A DNA stretch of 15,765 bases from Klenkia sp. (GTDB lineage: Bacteria; Actinomycetota; Actinomycetes; Mycobacteriales; Geodermatophilaceae), in assembly GCA_025966215.1 (NCBI GenBank), contig JAOPVM010000195.1, positions 1-15,765 on the forward strand. Reading direction: 5' to 3'. Shown piece by piece: positions 5,736-14,234 of this stretch. Position numbers and translations under genes: made by a program. A model generated the notes under the pieces. That model did not search any database and had not been told where the DNA came from. It was given only the letters and a program-made list of their open reading frames with translations. The first letter of the stretch is position 1; each line of letters starts with the position of its first letter.

Positions 5736-7337
5736 GTGCCCGTCACCCCCCTGCAGGACAACCTGGTCCACCGGGTCAACGTCGGCGACACCCTGACCCG
5801 CACCGCGGACCGGATGCCGTCGAAGGTCGCCCTCGTCGACGGGGACCGCCGGATCACCTACCGCGAGCTCGACGACTGGACCGACCGGCTGGCCCACACC
5901 CTCGTCGACCGGGGCTACGCCCCGGGCGACTCCCTGGGCCTGGCCAGCGGCAACAGCGCCGAGTTCCTGGCCGTCTACTACGCCTGCGCGAAGGCCGGCG
6001 TGGTCTGTGTGCCGCTGAACCTGGGGTGGCGGGCCGCCGAGGCCGGCTACGTCCTCGGGCACGCCGGGGTCCGCGGGGTCGTGCTGGAGGCCCAGCTCGC
6101 CGACTGGGTGGGCGAGGCGCTCACCGACGTGGACGGCGTCACCGACGTCGTGGTCGCCCCCGGCACCGGTGGCCCGGTGCCCGACGTCCTCGCCGGCCGG
6201 ACGACGACCACGCTCGAGGCGTTCACCGGCCCCGATGCCGGCCCGGTCGAGGTGCTGGTCGCCGACCGGGCGCCGCTGACCTACCTCTACACCTCGGGCA
6301 CCACCTCGGCGCCCAAGGGCGTGGTGGGCAACCACCTGGCCGTCTACGTCGAGTCGATGACGATGGCCCTGGAGGCCCGCTGGACCGACGAGGACCGGTT
6401 CATCGCGATGATGCCGATGTTCCACACCGCCCAGCTCAACTGCTTCTGCACCCCGGCCGTGCTGCTGGGCGCCACGATCGTGGTGCACCGCGGGTTCGAC
6501 GCCGACCGCTTCCTGGCCACCGTCGAGGCCGAGCAGGTCACCCAGGTCTTCGGCCTGCCGATGATGTTCCGCTCGCTCACCGAGCGGCCCGACATCGGCG
6601 ACCGGGACCTGTCCACCCTGCGCCGGGCCTGCTACGCCATGGCGCCGATGCCCGAGGCGCAGCTGCGCCGGGCGATCGACGTGTTCGGCTGCGAGTTCTT
6701 CCTGCTGTTCGGGCAGACCGAGATGAGCCCGACGACGACGCTGTTCCGGCCCGAGCACCAGCTCAGCCACGCCGGCGCGGTCGGCACGCCCACCGTCGGC
6801 GTCCGGGTCGCCCTGGTGGGCCCGGACGGGGAGCGGGTGCCCACCGGCAGCGAGGGCGAGATCGTCTACCGCAGCCCCCAGGCGCTCACCGAGTACCTGC
6901 ACGACCCGGCCGCCACGCAGGCCGCGTTCGCCGACGGCTGGTTCCACTCCGGGGACATCGGCCGTTTCGACGACGACGGCGTGCTCTGGTTCGCCGACCG
7001 CTCCAAGGACGTGATCAAGACCGGCGGGGAGAACGTCGCCTCGATCGAGGTCGAGCGCGCGCTCTACGCCGCCGACCCCGACATCGCCGAGGTCGTCGCC
7101 GTCGGCCTGCCGCACGAGCGGTGGACCGAGGCGATCACCGCCGTCGTCGTGGCCCGGCCCGGGGCGTCGATCGACACCGGCGCGCTGCTGGCCGCCGTCC
7201 GCACCCGGTTGGACGGCTACAAGGTGCCCAAGGCCGTCGTCGTGCTCGACGACCTGCCGCGCACCTCCACCGGCAAGGTGCAGAAGAACGTGCTGCGCCA
7301 GCGGCTGGCCGACCACTACCGCGAGGTGACCGCGTGA
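5736..7337 (+). CDS. Acyl-CoA synthetase / AMP-dependent ligase (CaiC-like)
   Basis: This 533-residue ANL-superfamily protein carries the P-loop YTSGTTSAPKGV (185-196), FGQTEMSPT (325-333), GWFHSGDIGRFDDDG (401-415), the hinge DRSKDVIKTGGENVAS (421-436) and the C-terminal PRTSTGK (508-514), with K514 as the likely catalytic lysine. MPMFHTAQLN (226-235) is the conserved substrate-pocket segment. It should form an acyl-CoA from a free acid using ATP and CoA. Overall style is that of carnitine/crotonobetaine-CoA or medium-chain acyl-CoA ligases, but the substrate cannot be fixed. Being between the dehydrogenase and the carboxylase, it most likely supplies the pathway's entry thioester. Its stop overlaps the next GTG as GTGA. 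Confidence 0.93.
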   Translation: MPVTPLQDNLVHRVNVGDTLTRTADRMPSKVALVDGDRRITYRELDDWTDRLAHTLVDRGYAPGDSLGLASGNSAEFLAVYYACAKAGVVCVPLNLGWRAAEAGYVLGHAGVRGVVLEAQLADWVGEALTDVDGVTDVVVAPGTGGPVPDVLAGRTTTTLEAFTGPDAGPVEVLVADRAPLTYLYTSGTTSAPKGVVGNHLAVYVESMTMALEARWTDEDRFIAMMPMFHTAQLNCFCTPAVLLGATIVVHRGFDADRFLATVEAEQVTQVFGLPMMFRSLTERPDIGDRDLSTLRRACYAMAPMPEAQLRRAIDVFGCEFFLLFGQTEMSPTTTLFRPEHQLSHAGAVGTPTVGVRVALVGPDGERVPTGSEGEIVYRSPQALTEYLHDPAATQAAFADGWFHSGDIGRFDDDGVLWFADRSKDVIKTGGENVASIEVERALYAADPDIAEVVAVGLPHERWTEAITAVVVARPGASIDTGALLAAVRTRLDGYKVPKAVVVLDDLPRTSTGKVQKNVLRQRLADHYREVTA

Positions 7338-8965
7338 CCGTCTCCGTCGACCCCCGGGTCACCGAGGGCACCGTGCTGACCTCGCTGCTGGACACCCGCG
7401 GCGAGCAGTACCGGACCAACCGCACCGCCTCGCTGGCCGTGCTCGACCAGCTCGAGGACCAGCTGGACCTGGTCCGCGCCGGCGGCGGGCAGCGCTACGC
7501 CGACCGGCACCGCAGCCGCGGCCGGCTGCTCGCCCGGGAGCGCATCGAGCTGCTGCTCGACCGGGACGCGGCCTTCCTGGAGCTGTCGTCGTTGGCCGCC
7601 TGGGGCACGCAGTTCACCGTCGGGGCCAGCATCGTCACCGGCATCGGGGTCGTCTCCGGGGTGGAGTGCGTGCTCATCGCGCACGACCCCACGGTGCGCG
7701 GCGGGGCGATGAACCCGATCTCGCTGAAGAAGACGCTGCGCGCCCTGGAGATCGCCCGGCGCAACCGGCTCCCGGTGGTCAACCTGGTCGAGTCCGGCGG
7801 CGCGGACCTGCCCAGCCAGGCCGACCTCTTCGTCAACGCCGGCCAGATCTTCCACGACCTCACCGAGCTGTCCTCGATGGGCGTCCCGACGGTCGCGCTG
7901 GTGTTCGGCAACTCCACCGCCGGGGGCGCGTACGTGCCCGGCATGTGCGACTACTCGGTGCTGGTGGACCAGCAGGCCAAGGTGTTCCTCGGCGGCCCGC
8001 CGCTGGTCAAGATGGCCACCGGTGAGGACGCCGACGACGAGGAGCTGGGCGGCGCGGCGATGCACGCCCGGGTCTCCGGGGTCGCCGACCACTTCGCCGT
8101 CGACGAGCGGGACGCGATCCGGATCGGCCGGCGGATCCTGTCCGAGCTCAACTGGCGCAAGCACGGCCCCGGCCCCACGGTGCCGGCCGACGAGCCGCTG
8201 TACGACCCCGACGAGCTGCTGGGCATCGCCCCGGCCGACATCCGGGTGCCCTTCGACCCCCGCGAGGTGCTGGCCCGGGTCGTCGACGGCTCCCGGTTCG
8301 GTGCGTACAAGCCCGAGTACGGCACCAGCCTGGTCACCGGGTTCGCCTCGGTGCACGGTTTCCCGGTCGGGGTGCTGGCCAACGCCCGCGGGGTGCTGTT
8401 CAGCGAGGAGGCCAAGAAGGCCGCCGAGTTCATCCAGCTGGCCAACCAGGTCGACACCCCGCTGGTCTTCCTGCAGAACACCACCGGCTACATGGTCGGG
8501 AAGAGCTACGAGCAGGGCGGCATCATCAAGGACGGCGCCAAGATGATCAACGCCGTCACCAACTCGACCGTCCCGCACATCACCGTCAACACCGCCGCGT
8601 CCTTCGGGGCCGGCAACTACGGGATGAGCGGGCGTGCCTACGACCCCCGGTTGATGTTCGCCTGGCCCGGCGCCAAGCTCGCCGTCATGGGCGCCACCCA
8701 GCTGGCCGGGGTGATGTCCATCGTCGGCAAGGCCTCGGCACAGGCCTCGGGGCGGCCCTTCGACCAGGCCGCGGACGACGAACGGCGCCGCGGCATCGAG
8801 GCCCAGATCGAGGCCGAGTCGCACTCCTTCTTCGTCACCTCGAAGGTCTACGACGACGGCCTGCTGGATCCGCGCGACACCCGCACCGTGCTCGGCATCG
8901 CCCTGTCCGCCGCCCACTCGGGCCCGATCGAGGGGCGCCGTGGCTACGGCGTCTTCCGGATGTGA
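7334..8965 (+). CDS. Acyl-CoA carboxylase beta (carboxyltransferase) subunit, MCC/geranyl-CoA carboxylase type
   Basis: This 543-residue carboxyltransferase has both crotonase-like halves. The first oxyanion segment is FGNSTAGGAYVPGM (191-204), and the second includes NTTGYMVG (382-389), GGIIKDGAKM (395-404) and SFGAGNYGM (423-431). These blocks match methylcrotonyl- and geranyl-CoA carboxylase beta subunits (LiuB, AtuC). Propionyl/acetyl-CoA carboxylase beta subunits instead carry a DTPGF-type segment and an AYGGAY-type segment. It should move the carboxyl group from biotin on the alpha subunit to an acyl-CoA, in this subfamily usually to the gamma position of a 3-methyl-2-enoyl-CoA. The GTG start overlaps the ligase stop as GTGA and has GAGGTG at 7323-7328, 5 nt upstream. 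The partner alpha subunit follows immediately. Length agrees with the family. Confidence 0.92.
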   Translation: MTVSVDPRVTEGTVLTSLLDTRGEQYRTNRTASLAVLDQLEDQLDLVRAGGGQRYADRHRSRGRLLARERIELLLDRDAAFLELSSLAAWGTQFTVGASIVTGIGVVSGVECVLIAHDPTVRGGAMNPISLKKTLRALEIARRNRLPVVNLVESGGADLPSQADLFVNAGQIFHDLTELSSMGVPTVALVFGNSTAGGAYVPGMCDYSVLVDQQAKVFLGGPPLVKMATGEDADDEELGGAAMHARVSGVADHFAVDERDAIRIGRRILSELNWRKHGPGPTVPADEPLYDPDELLGIAPADIRVPFDPREVLARVVDGSRFGAYKPEYGTSLVTGFASVHGFPVGVLANARGVLFSEEAKKAAEFIQLANQVDTPLVFLQNTTGYMVGKSYEQGGIIKDGAKMINAVTNSTVPHITVNTAASFGAGNYGMSGRAYDPRLMFAWPGAKLAVMGATQLAGVMSIVGKASAQASGRPFDQAADDERRRGIEAQIEAESHSFFVTSKVYDDGLLDPRDTRTVLGIALSAAHSGPIEGRRGYGVFRM

Positions 8966-10935
8966 GCGCCGTGATCACGAAGCTCCTGATCGCCAACCGC
9001 GGCGAGATCGCGCTGCGGGTCATGCGCACCGCCCGCGAGCTGGACGTCGCCACCGTCGCCGTGTTCTCCGACCCCGACGCCGACGCGCCCTTCGTGCACG
9101 CCGCCGACGAGGCCGTCGCGCTCCCCGGGTCCAGCCCGGCTGACACCTACCTGCGCGGGGACCTGGTGATCGCCGCGGCGCTGGCCACCGGCGCGCAGGC
9201 GGTGCACCCCGGCTACGGGTTCCTGAGCGAGAACGCCGGCTTCGCCCGGGACTGCGCGGCGGCCGGGCTGGTCTTCGTCGGGCCGACGCCCGAGGCGATC
9301 GACGCGATGGGCTCCAAGACCGCGGCCAAGGAGCTGATGGCGGCCGCCGGCGTGCCGGTGCTGCCCGGCGTGGTGGTCGAGGAGGGCACCGATCTGGCCG
9401 CCGAGGCGGCGCGGATCGGCTACCCGGTGCTGGTCAAGGCGGCTTTCGGCGGCGGTGGACGGGGGATGCGGATCGTCACCGCGCCGGCCGGGCTGGTGGA
9501 GGCGGTGGACAGCGCCCGTCGCGAGGCGGTGTCCGCGTTCGGGGACGGCACCGTGTTCCTGGAGCGCTACGTCGAGCGGCCGCGGCACGTGGAGGTCCAG
9601 GTCGTCGGGGACACGCACGGCACCGTCGTGCACCTGTTCGAGCGGGAGTGCTCGATCCAGCGGCGCTACCAGAAGGTGCTGGAGGAGGCGCCGTCCCCCG
9701 CGGTGGACGACGCGCTGCGCGCCCAGCTCGGCAAGGCCGCGGTCGCCGCCGCGCAGGCGATCGGCTACGTCGGCGCCGGCACCGTGGAGTTCGTGCTCGC
9801 CCCGGACGGCGACTTCTTCGTCCTGGAGGTCAACACCCGGCTGCAGGTCGAGCACCCGGTCACCGAGCTGGTCACCGGCCTGGACCTGGTGCGGGTGCAG
9901 CTGCAGGTCGCCGAGGGCCTGCCGCTGCCGCCCGAGGTGCTCGACGCCCGGGTCACCGGACACGCGATCGAGGCCCGGCTCAACGCCGAGGACGTGCCCG
10001 CCGGGTACCTGCCGGTCACCGGCACCGTGCACCGCTTCGCCGTCCCCGACCTGCCCGGCGTGCGGGTGGACAGCGGCGTGGCCGACGGCTCGGTGGTCGG
10101 CGTGCACTACGACTCGATGCTGGGCAAGGTCATCGCGCACGGGGCCACCCGGGACGAGGCCTGCCGGCGGTTGGCCCGGGCGCTGGCCGAGACCCGGGTG
10201 CACGGCATCGTCACCAACCGCGACCTGCTGGTCGCCGTGCTGCGGGAGCCGGAGTTCCGGGCCGGGGAGATCGACACCGGCTACCTGGACCGGCACCCCG
10301 AGCTGACCTCGCCGGTCCCCGACTCCGAGGTCGTGGCTTTGCACGCCGCGGCCGTGGTCCTCGCCGACGCCGCGGCCCGCCGCGCCGCCGCCCGGGTGCA
10401 GCGACCGGTGCCCAGCGGCTGGCGGAACGTGCCGAGCGTGGACCAGGTCACCGTCCTCGCGCACGGCGACGACGAGCTGGAGGTGCGGTACCGGCGGACC
10501 CGGGACGGCTGGCGGGTGCGCGTCGGCGACACCGCGCTCGACGTCGGCGCCGTGCAGGTGACCAGCGAACGGGTGCTGCTGACCGTCGGTGGGGTCCGCC
10601 GGTCGCTGGCCGTGCACCGGGTGGGCGAGGAGGTGTTCGTCGACGGCCCTGCCGGGTCGACGACGTTCACCGAGGTGCCCCGTTTCCCGGTGCCGGGCAG
10701 CCAGGCCGGGGAGGGCTCGCTGCTGGCCCCGATGCCCGGCACCGTCGTCCGGGTCGCGGTGGCCGAGGGCGACACCGTGACCGCGGGGCAGACCGTGCTG
10801 GTGCTGGAGGCGATGAAGATGGAGCACGTGGTGGCCGCACCCACCGACGGGGTGGTCGGCGAGCTGCACGCGGTGGCCGGCGAGACCGTCGACACCGGCG
10901 CCGTGCTGGCCGTGGTGACGGCGGTGGAGTCGTGA
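8962..10935 (+). CDS. Acyl-CoA carboxylase alpha subunit (biotin carboxylase plus biotin carrier)
   Basis: The 657-residue protein has the biotin carboxylase domain first: KLLIANRGEIALRV (7-20), HPGYGFLSEN (82-91), the ATP-grasp glycine loop GGGGRGM (163-169), FERECSIQRRYQK (226-238) and EVNTRLQVEHPVTE (289-302). A linker/BT region follows, then the C-terminal biotinyl domain with EAMKMEH, in which K619 is the biotin attachment lysine. It carboxylates biotin with ATP and bicarbonate and carries it to the beta subunit. Its length is close to LiuD/AtuF-type alpha subunits, consistent with the beta-subunit assignment. The start GTG at 8962 overlaps the beta stop as GTGA; an in-frame GTG at 8971 is possible and would remove three residues. 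A separate biotin ligase would be needed and is not in the window. Confidence 0.94.
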   Translation: MSAVITKLLIANRGEIALRVMRTARELDVATVAVFSDPDADAPFVHAADEAVALPGSSPADTYLRGDLVIAAALATGAQAVHPGYGFLSENAGFARDCAAAGLVFVGPTPEAIDAMGSKTAAKELMAAAGVPVLPGVVVEEGTDLAAEAARIGYPVLVKAAFGGGGRGMRIVTAPAGLVEAVDSARREAVSAFGDGTVFLERYVERPRHVEVQVVGDTHGTVVHLFERECSIQRRYQKVLEEAPSPAVDDALRAQLGKAAVAAAQAIGYVGAGTVEFVLAPDGDFFVLEVNTRLQVEHPVTELVTGLDLVRVQLQVAEGLPLPPEVLDARVTGHAIEARLNAEDVPAGYLPVTGTVHRFAVPDLPGVRVDSGVADGSVVGVHYDSMLGKVIAHGATRDEACRRLARALAETRVHGIVTNRDLLVAVLREPEFRAGEIDTGYLDRHPELTSPVPDSEVVALHAAAVVLADAAARRAAARVQRPVPSGWRNVPSVDQVTVLAHGDDELEVRYRRTRDGWRVRVGDTALDVGAVQVTSERVLLTVGGVRRSLAVHRVGEEVFVDGPAGSTTFTEVPRFPVPGSQAGEGSLLAPMPGTVVRVAVAEGDTVTAGQTVLVLEAMKMEHVVAAPTDGVVGELHAVAGETVDTGAVLAVVTAVES

Positions 10936-11693
10936 CCGTCGTTCGCTACGAGGTGGTCCGCCGGGTCGCCTGGCTGACCATCGACCGGCCCGAGGCCCGC
11001 AACGCGCTGTCGGCCGAGGTGCGGCGGTTGCTCACCGAGGGGTTCGAGCGCTTCGCCGCCGACGACGGGGCCGCCGTGCTGGTCGTCACCGGCGCCGGGG
11101 AGAAGGCGTTCTGCGCCGGCGGCGACCTGCGCGAGATGGCCGACACCGGTCTGACCGTGCCGCCGCCGGACTTCGTGCCCCAGCCCGGCCGGACCGTCGA
11201 GCTGACCAAGCCGGTGATCGCCGCGGTCAACGGGATCGCCTACGGCGGTGGGTTCCTGCTCGCCCAGCAGTGCGACCTGGTGCTGGCCGCCGAGCACGCC
11301 CGGTTCGCGATCAGCGAGGCCAAGGTCGGTCGCGGCGCACCCTGGGCGGCCCCGCTGTCCTGGCTCGTCCCACCGCGGATCGCCATGCAGCTGCTGGTCA
11401 CCGGGGACCCGATCACCGCGCAGCGCGCCCACGAGGTCGGCCTGGTCAACGAGGTCGTGCCGGCCGCCGGGCTGCACGAGGCCGCCCAGGCGCTGGGCGA
11501 GCGGATCGCGGCCAACGCCCCGCTCTCGGTCGCCGCGGGCAAGCAGACCGTGCGGCTGATGGCCGGGCCGCGGTTCGCCGACGCGTACGCCGAGGCCGAG
11601 GCGCTGTGGGCACCGGTGTACCTGTCCGCGGACGCCCAGGAGGGTCCGGCGGCGTTCCGGGACAAGCGCACCCCGGTCTGGACGGGGCGCTGA
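10932..11693 (+). CDS. Enoyl-CoA hydratase/isomerase (crotonase family)
   Basis: This 253-residue protein has the crotonase fold signatures: LTIDRPEARNAL (15-26), oxyanion segment KAFCAGGDL (58-66), and GIAYGGGFLLAQQCDL (101-116) followed by ARFAISEAKVG (123-133). In hydratases two glutamates act (Glu144 and Glu164 in rat numbering). Aligning GGGCEL with GGGFLL puts Leu109 in place of the first, while E129 matches the second. A classical syn-hydratase mechanism is therefore doubtful; an isomerase, hydrolase or one-acid hydratase is possible. By position it would act on the carboxylated enoyl-CoA, as AtuE or LiuC do in the comparable pathways. The GTG start overlaps the alpha-subunit stop as GTGA. 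Confidence 0.88.
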   Translation: MTVVRYEVVRRVAWLTIDRPEARNALSAEVRRLLTEGFERFAADDGAAVLVVTGAGEKAFCAGGDLREMADTGLTVPPPDFVPQPGRTVELTKPVIAAVNGIAYGGGFLLAQQCDLVLAAEHARFAISEAKVGRGAPWAAPLSWLVPPRIAMQLLVTGDPITAQRAHEVGLVNEVVPAAGLHEAAQALGERIAANAPLSVAAGKQTVRLMAGPRFADAYAEAEALWAPVYLSADAQEGPAAFRDKRTPVWTGR

Positions 11694-11694
11694 C

Positions 11695-12480
11695 GTGCCC
11701 GTCGACATGGGCGCGCTCGTCGCCGACCTCACCGCCGAGTCCGCCGACCTGGACCGGCTGCTCGCCGAGCTGCCCGACGCCGCCTGGGCCACCCCCACCC
11801 CCGCAGAGGGCTGGACGGTGGCCGACCAGGTCGGGCACCTGGCCCACTTCGACGAGACCGCGACCACCGCGGCCGTCGACCCGGACCGCTTCCGCGCCGA
11901 GGCCGAGGCGCTGATGGCGCACGGTGACGACTTCACCGAGGTGGTCACCCGGGCCCACCGCGGCCGCGCCCCGGCCGATCTGCTCGGCTGGCTGCGTGCC
12001 GCCCGCGCCGGGTACCTGCGGGTGTTCGGCGCGCTGGACCCCGGCACGGTGCTGCCCTGGTACGGCCCGCCGATGAGCGCGGCGTCCTCGGTGACCGCCC
12101 GGCTGATGGAGACCTGGGCGCACGGGCAGGACGTCGTCGACGCCGTCGGCGCCTCCCGCGAGCCCACTGCCCGACTGCGACACATCGCCCACCTGGGCGC
12201 GGCCACCCACGGCTGGAGCCTGCGGGTGCGGGGCGAGGACCCACCGTCGGCACCGGTCCGGGTCGAGCTGGCCGCCCCCGACGGCGCCGTCTGGACCTGG
12301 GGGCCCGCCGACGCCGCCGACCGGGTCACCGGCCCGGCCGTGGACTTCTGCCTGCTGGTCACCCAGCGCCGGCATCGCGCGGACCTCGCCCTGACCGCCA
12401 CCGGCCGGGTCGCCGACCACTGGCTGGACGTCGCGCAGGCCTTCGCCGGCCCGCCCGGGCCGGGGCGGCAGCCCTCGTGA
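11695..12480 (+). CDS. TIGR03084 family metal-binding protein (DinB/MDMPI-like)
   Basis: The 261-residue protein fits the actinobacterial TIGR03084 family, related to mycothiol-dependent maleylpyruvate isomerase and the DinB four-helix fold. The early LDRLLAELPDAAW and GWTVADQVGHLAHFDE (39-54) are characteristic. Probable metal ligands are H48 in VGHLAHFD, E139 in LMET and H143 in WAHGQD, the same triad pattern as H-E-H in MDMPI. Members are thought to be metal- and perhaps thiol-dependent, but the reaction of this family is not established to my knowledge. The gene starts with GTG one base after the previous stop (an ATG at 11707 is possible) and overlaps the DUF1446 gene by GTGA. Its place suggests a step in the same pathway. 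Confidence 0.85.
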   Translation: MPVDMGALVADLTAESADLDRLLAELPDAAWATPTPAEGWTVADQVGHLAHFDETATTAAVDPDRFRAEAEALMAHGDDFTEVVTRAHRGRAPADLLGWLRAARAGYLRVFGALDPGTVLPWYGPPMSAASSVTARLMETWAHGQDVVDAVGASREPTARLRHIAHLGAATHGWSLRVRGEDPPSAPVRVELAAPDGAVWTWGPADAADRVTGPAVDFCLLVTQRRHRADLALTATGRVADHWLDVAQAFAGPPGPGRQPS

Positions 12481-14234
12481 CGCGGGACCCGATCAGGATC
12501 GCCAACTGCTCCGGCTTCTACGGCGACCGGCTGGCCGCCGCCCGGGAGATGGTCGAGGGCGGCCCGATCGACGTCCTCACCGGGGACTACCTGGCCGAGC
12601 TGACCATGCTCATCCTCTGGAAGGCCCGCCGACGGGACCCCGAGACCGGGTTCGCCCGCACCTTCCTCACCCAGCTCGAGGAGGTGCTCGGCACCTGCCT
12701 CGACCGCGGCATCAGGGTGGTCAGCAACGCCGGCGGACTGAACCCCGCGGGCCTGGCGACCCAGATCGGCGCGCTCGCCGAACGCCTCGGGCTGCACCCG
12801 CAGGTGGCCTACGTGCACGGCGACGACCTGCTGCCCCGCCTGCCGGACCTGCTGGCCGACGGCGTGGACCTGGCGCACCTGGACACCGGGCAGCGGCTGG
12901 CCGATGCCGGGGTCGACCCGGTCTCGGCCAACGCCTACCTGGGCGGCTGGGGCATCGCCGAGGCCCTGGGCGCCGGGGCGGACGTCGTCGTCACCGGTCG
13001 CGTCACCGACGCCTCGGTCGTGGTCGGCCCGGCGGCCTGGTGGCACGGCTGGTCGCGCACCGACTGGGACGCCCTGGCCGGCGCGGTCGCGGCCGGGCAC
13101 GTCATCGAGTGCGGACCGCAGGCATGCGGGGGCAACTACGCGTTCCTGGACGAGGTCGTCGACCGCCGCTACCCCGGCTTCCCGATCGCCGAGGTCGCCG
13201 CCGACGGGTCCAGCGTGATCACCAAGCACGCCGACACCGGCGGGCTGGTCTCGGTCGGCACCGTCACCGCCCAGCTGCTGTACGAGATCGACTCCCCGGT
13301 CTACGCCAACCCCGACGTGGTCGCCGACGTCGGCACCTGCGAGCTCACCCAGCAGGGCCCGGACCGGGTGCTGATCTCGGGCACCCGCGGAGCGCCGCCC
13401 CCGGACCGGCTCAAGGTCGCGCTGAACCACCTCGGCGGCCACCGCAACACCATGACCCTGGTGCTCACCGGCCTCGACCTCGAGGAGAAGGCGGCCTGGG
13501 CGGAAGAGGAGCTGTTCGGCATCCTCGGCGGCCGGGACTCCTTCGCCGAGACCGACGTCCAGCTGCTCCGCTTCGACACCGCCGACGCGACCCTCAACGC
13601 GCACGCCACCGCGCACCTGCGGGTCACCGTCAAGGACCCCGACGCGCAGAAGGTCGGCCGGCGGTTCTCCGACGCGACCATGCAGCTGGCCCTGGGCGGG
13701 TACGCCGGCTTCCACACCACCACCCCGCCGTCGGCGGCGAGCGCCTACGGGGTCTACTGGCCGGCCCTGGTGCCCCGCGACCTGGTCGAGCACGTCGTCG
13801 TCCTCCCCGACGGCACCTCCCGGGTGGTCGGGCACTCCCCGTCGGGTCCGGTGCCCGCGCCGGTGTCCTCGCCGGTGCCGGCCTGGGACGACGACGGGCC
13901 CACCGAGCGGGTGCCGCTGGGCCGGCTGGTCGGGGCGCGGTCGGGGGACAAGGGCGGCAACGCCAACGTCGGGCTCTGGGCCCGGGACGAGGAGACCTGG
14001 GCGTGGTTGGCCGCGACGATGACCGTCGAGCGGTTCCGCGAGCTGCTGCCCGAGGCGGCCGGTCTCGCCGTCCGCCGGTTCGAGCTGCCGCACCTGCGTG
14101 CGGTGAACCTGGTCGTCGTCGGCCTGCTGGGGGAGGGCGTGGCCTCGGCGACCCGGCCCGACCCCCAGGCGAAGGGGCTGGGGGAGTACCTGCGCTCCCG
14201 GACCCTCGAGGTGCCGGTCAGACTGCTGCGGTGA
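12477..14234 (+). CDS. DUF1446 / acyclic terpene utilisation AtuA-like protein
   Basis: The 585-residue protein matches AtuA-type DUF1446 proteins. Early motifs are IANCSGFYGDR (8-18), DVLTGDYLAELTM (32-44) and VVSNAGGLNP (81-90); the middle contains VTGRVTDASVVVGP and ECGPQACGGNYAF. A C-terminal small alpha/beta (ferredoxin-fold AtuA-like) domain begins near residue 475 and contains GARSGDKGGNANVGLWAR (486-503). AtuA is essential for citronellol/geraniol growth in Pseudomonas but its reaction is unknown. Together with the MCC/GCC-type carboxylase, dehydrogenase and crotonase, this gene makes an atu-like pathway plausible, yet DUF1446 proteins occur in other acyl-CoA clusters too. The GTG start overlaps the TIGR03084 stop, and the stop overlaps the TetR start, both as GTGA. 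Confidence 0.88.
   Translation: MTRDPIRIANCSGFYGDRLAAAREMVEGGPIDVLTGDYLAELTMLILWKARRRDPETGFARTFLTQLEEVLGTCLDRGIRVVSNAGGLNPAGLATQIGALAERLGLHPQVAYVHGDDLLPRLPDLLADGVDLAHLDTGQRLADAGVDPVSANAYLGGWGIAEALGAGADVVVTGRVTDASVVVGPAAWWHGWSRTDWDALAGAVAAGHVIECGPQACGGNYAFLDEVVDRRYPGFPIAEVAADGSSVITKHADTGGLVSVGTVTAQLLYEIDSPVYANPDVVADVGTCELTQQGPDRVLISGTRGAPPPDRLKVALNHLGGHRNTMTLVLTGLDLEEKAAWAEEELFGILGGRDSFAETDVQLLRFDTADATLNAHATAHLRVTVKDPDAQKVGRRFSDATMQLALGGYAGFHTTTPPSAASAYGVYWPALVPRDLVEHVVVLPDGTSRVVGHSPSGPVPAPVSSPVPAWDDDGPTERVPLGRLVGARSGDKGGNANVGLWARDEETWAWLAATMTVERFRELLPEAAGLAVRRFELPHLRAVNLVVVGLLGEGVASATRPDPQAKGLGEYLRSRTLEVPVRLLR

Noticed and set aside
7334..8965. Propionyl- or acetyl-CoA carboxylase beta subunit
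   Set aside because: The second half has NTTGYMVG and SFGAGNYGM as in methylcrotonyl/geranyl-CoA carboxylases, not the DTPGF and AYGGAY types of propionyl/acetyl-CoA enzymes.
8944..10869. Minus-strand frame of 641 codons opposite the carboxylase alpha subunit
   Set aside because: The plus strand has unmistakable biotin carboxylase and biotinyl motifs; the reverse frame is a His/Gly/Arg-rich shadow.
4571..14234. A standard leucine-degradation (liu) operon
   Set aside because: The carboxylase, dehydrogenase and crotonase fit, but there is no HMG-CoA lyase, two different ligases are present, the crotonase lacks a catalytic Glu, and DUF1446 and TIGR03084 proteins are included. It remains an alternative if the lyase is elsewhere.
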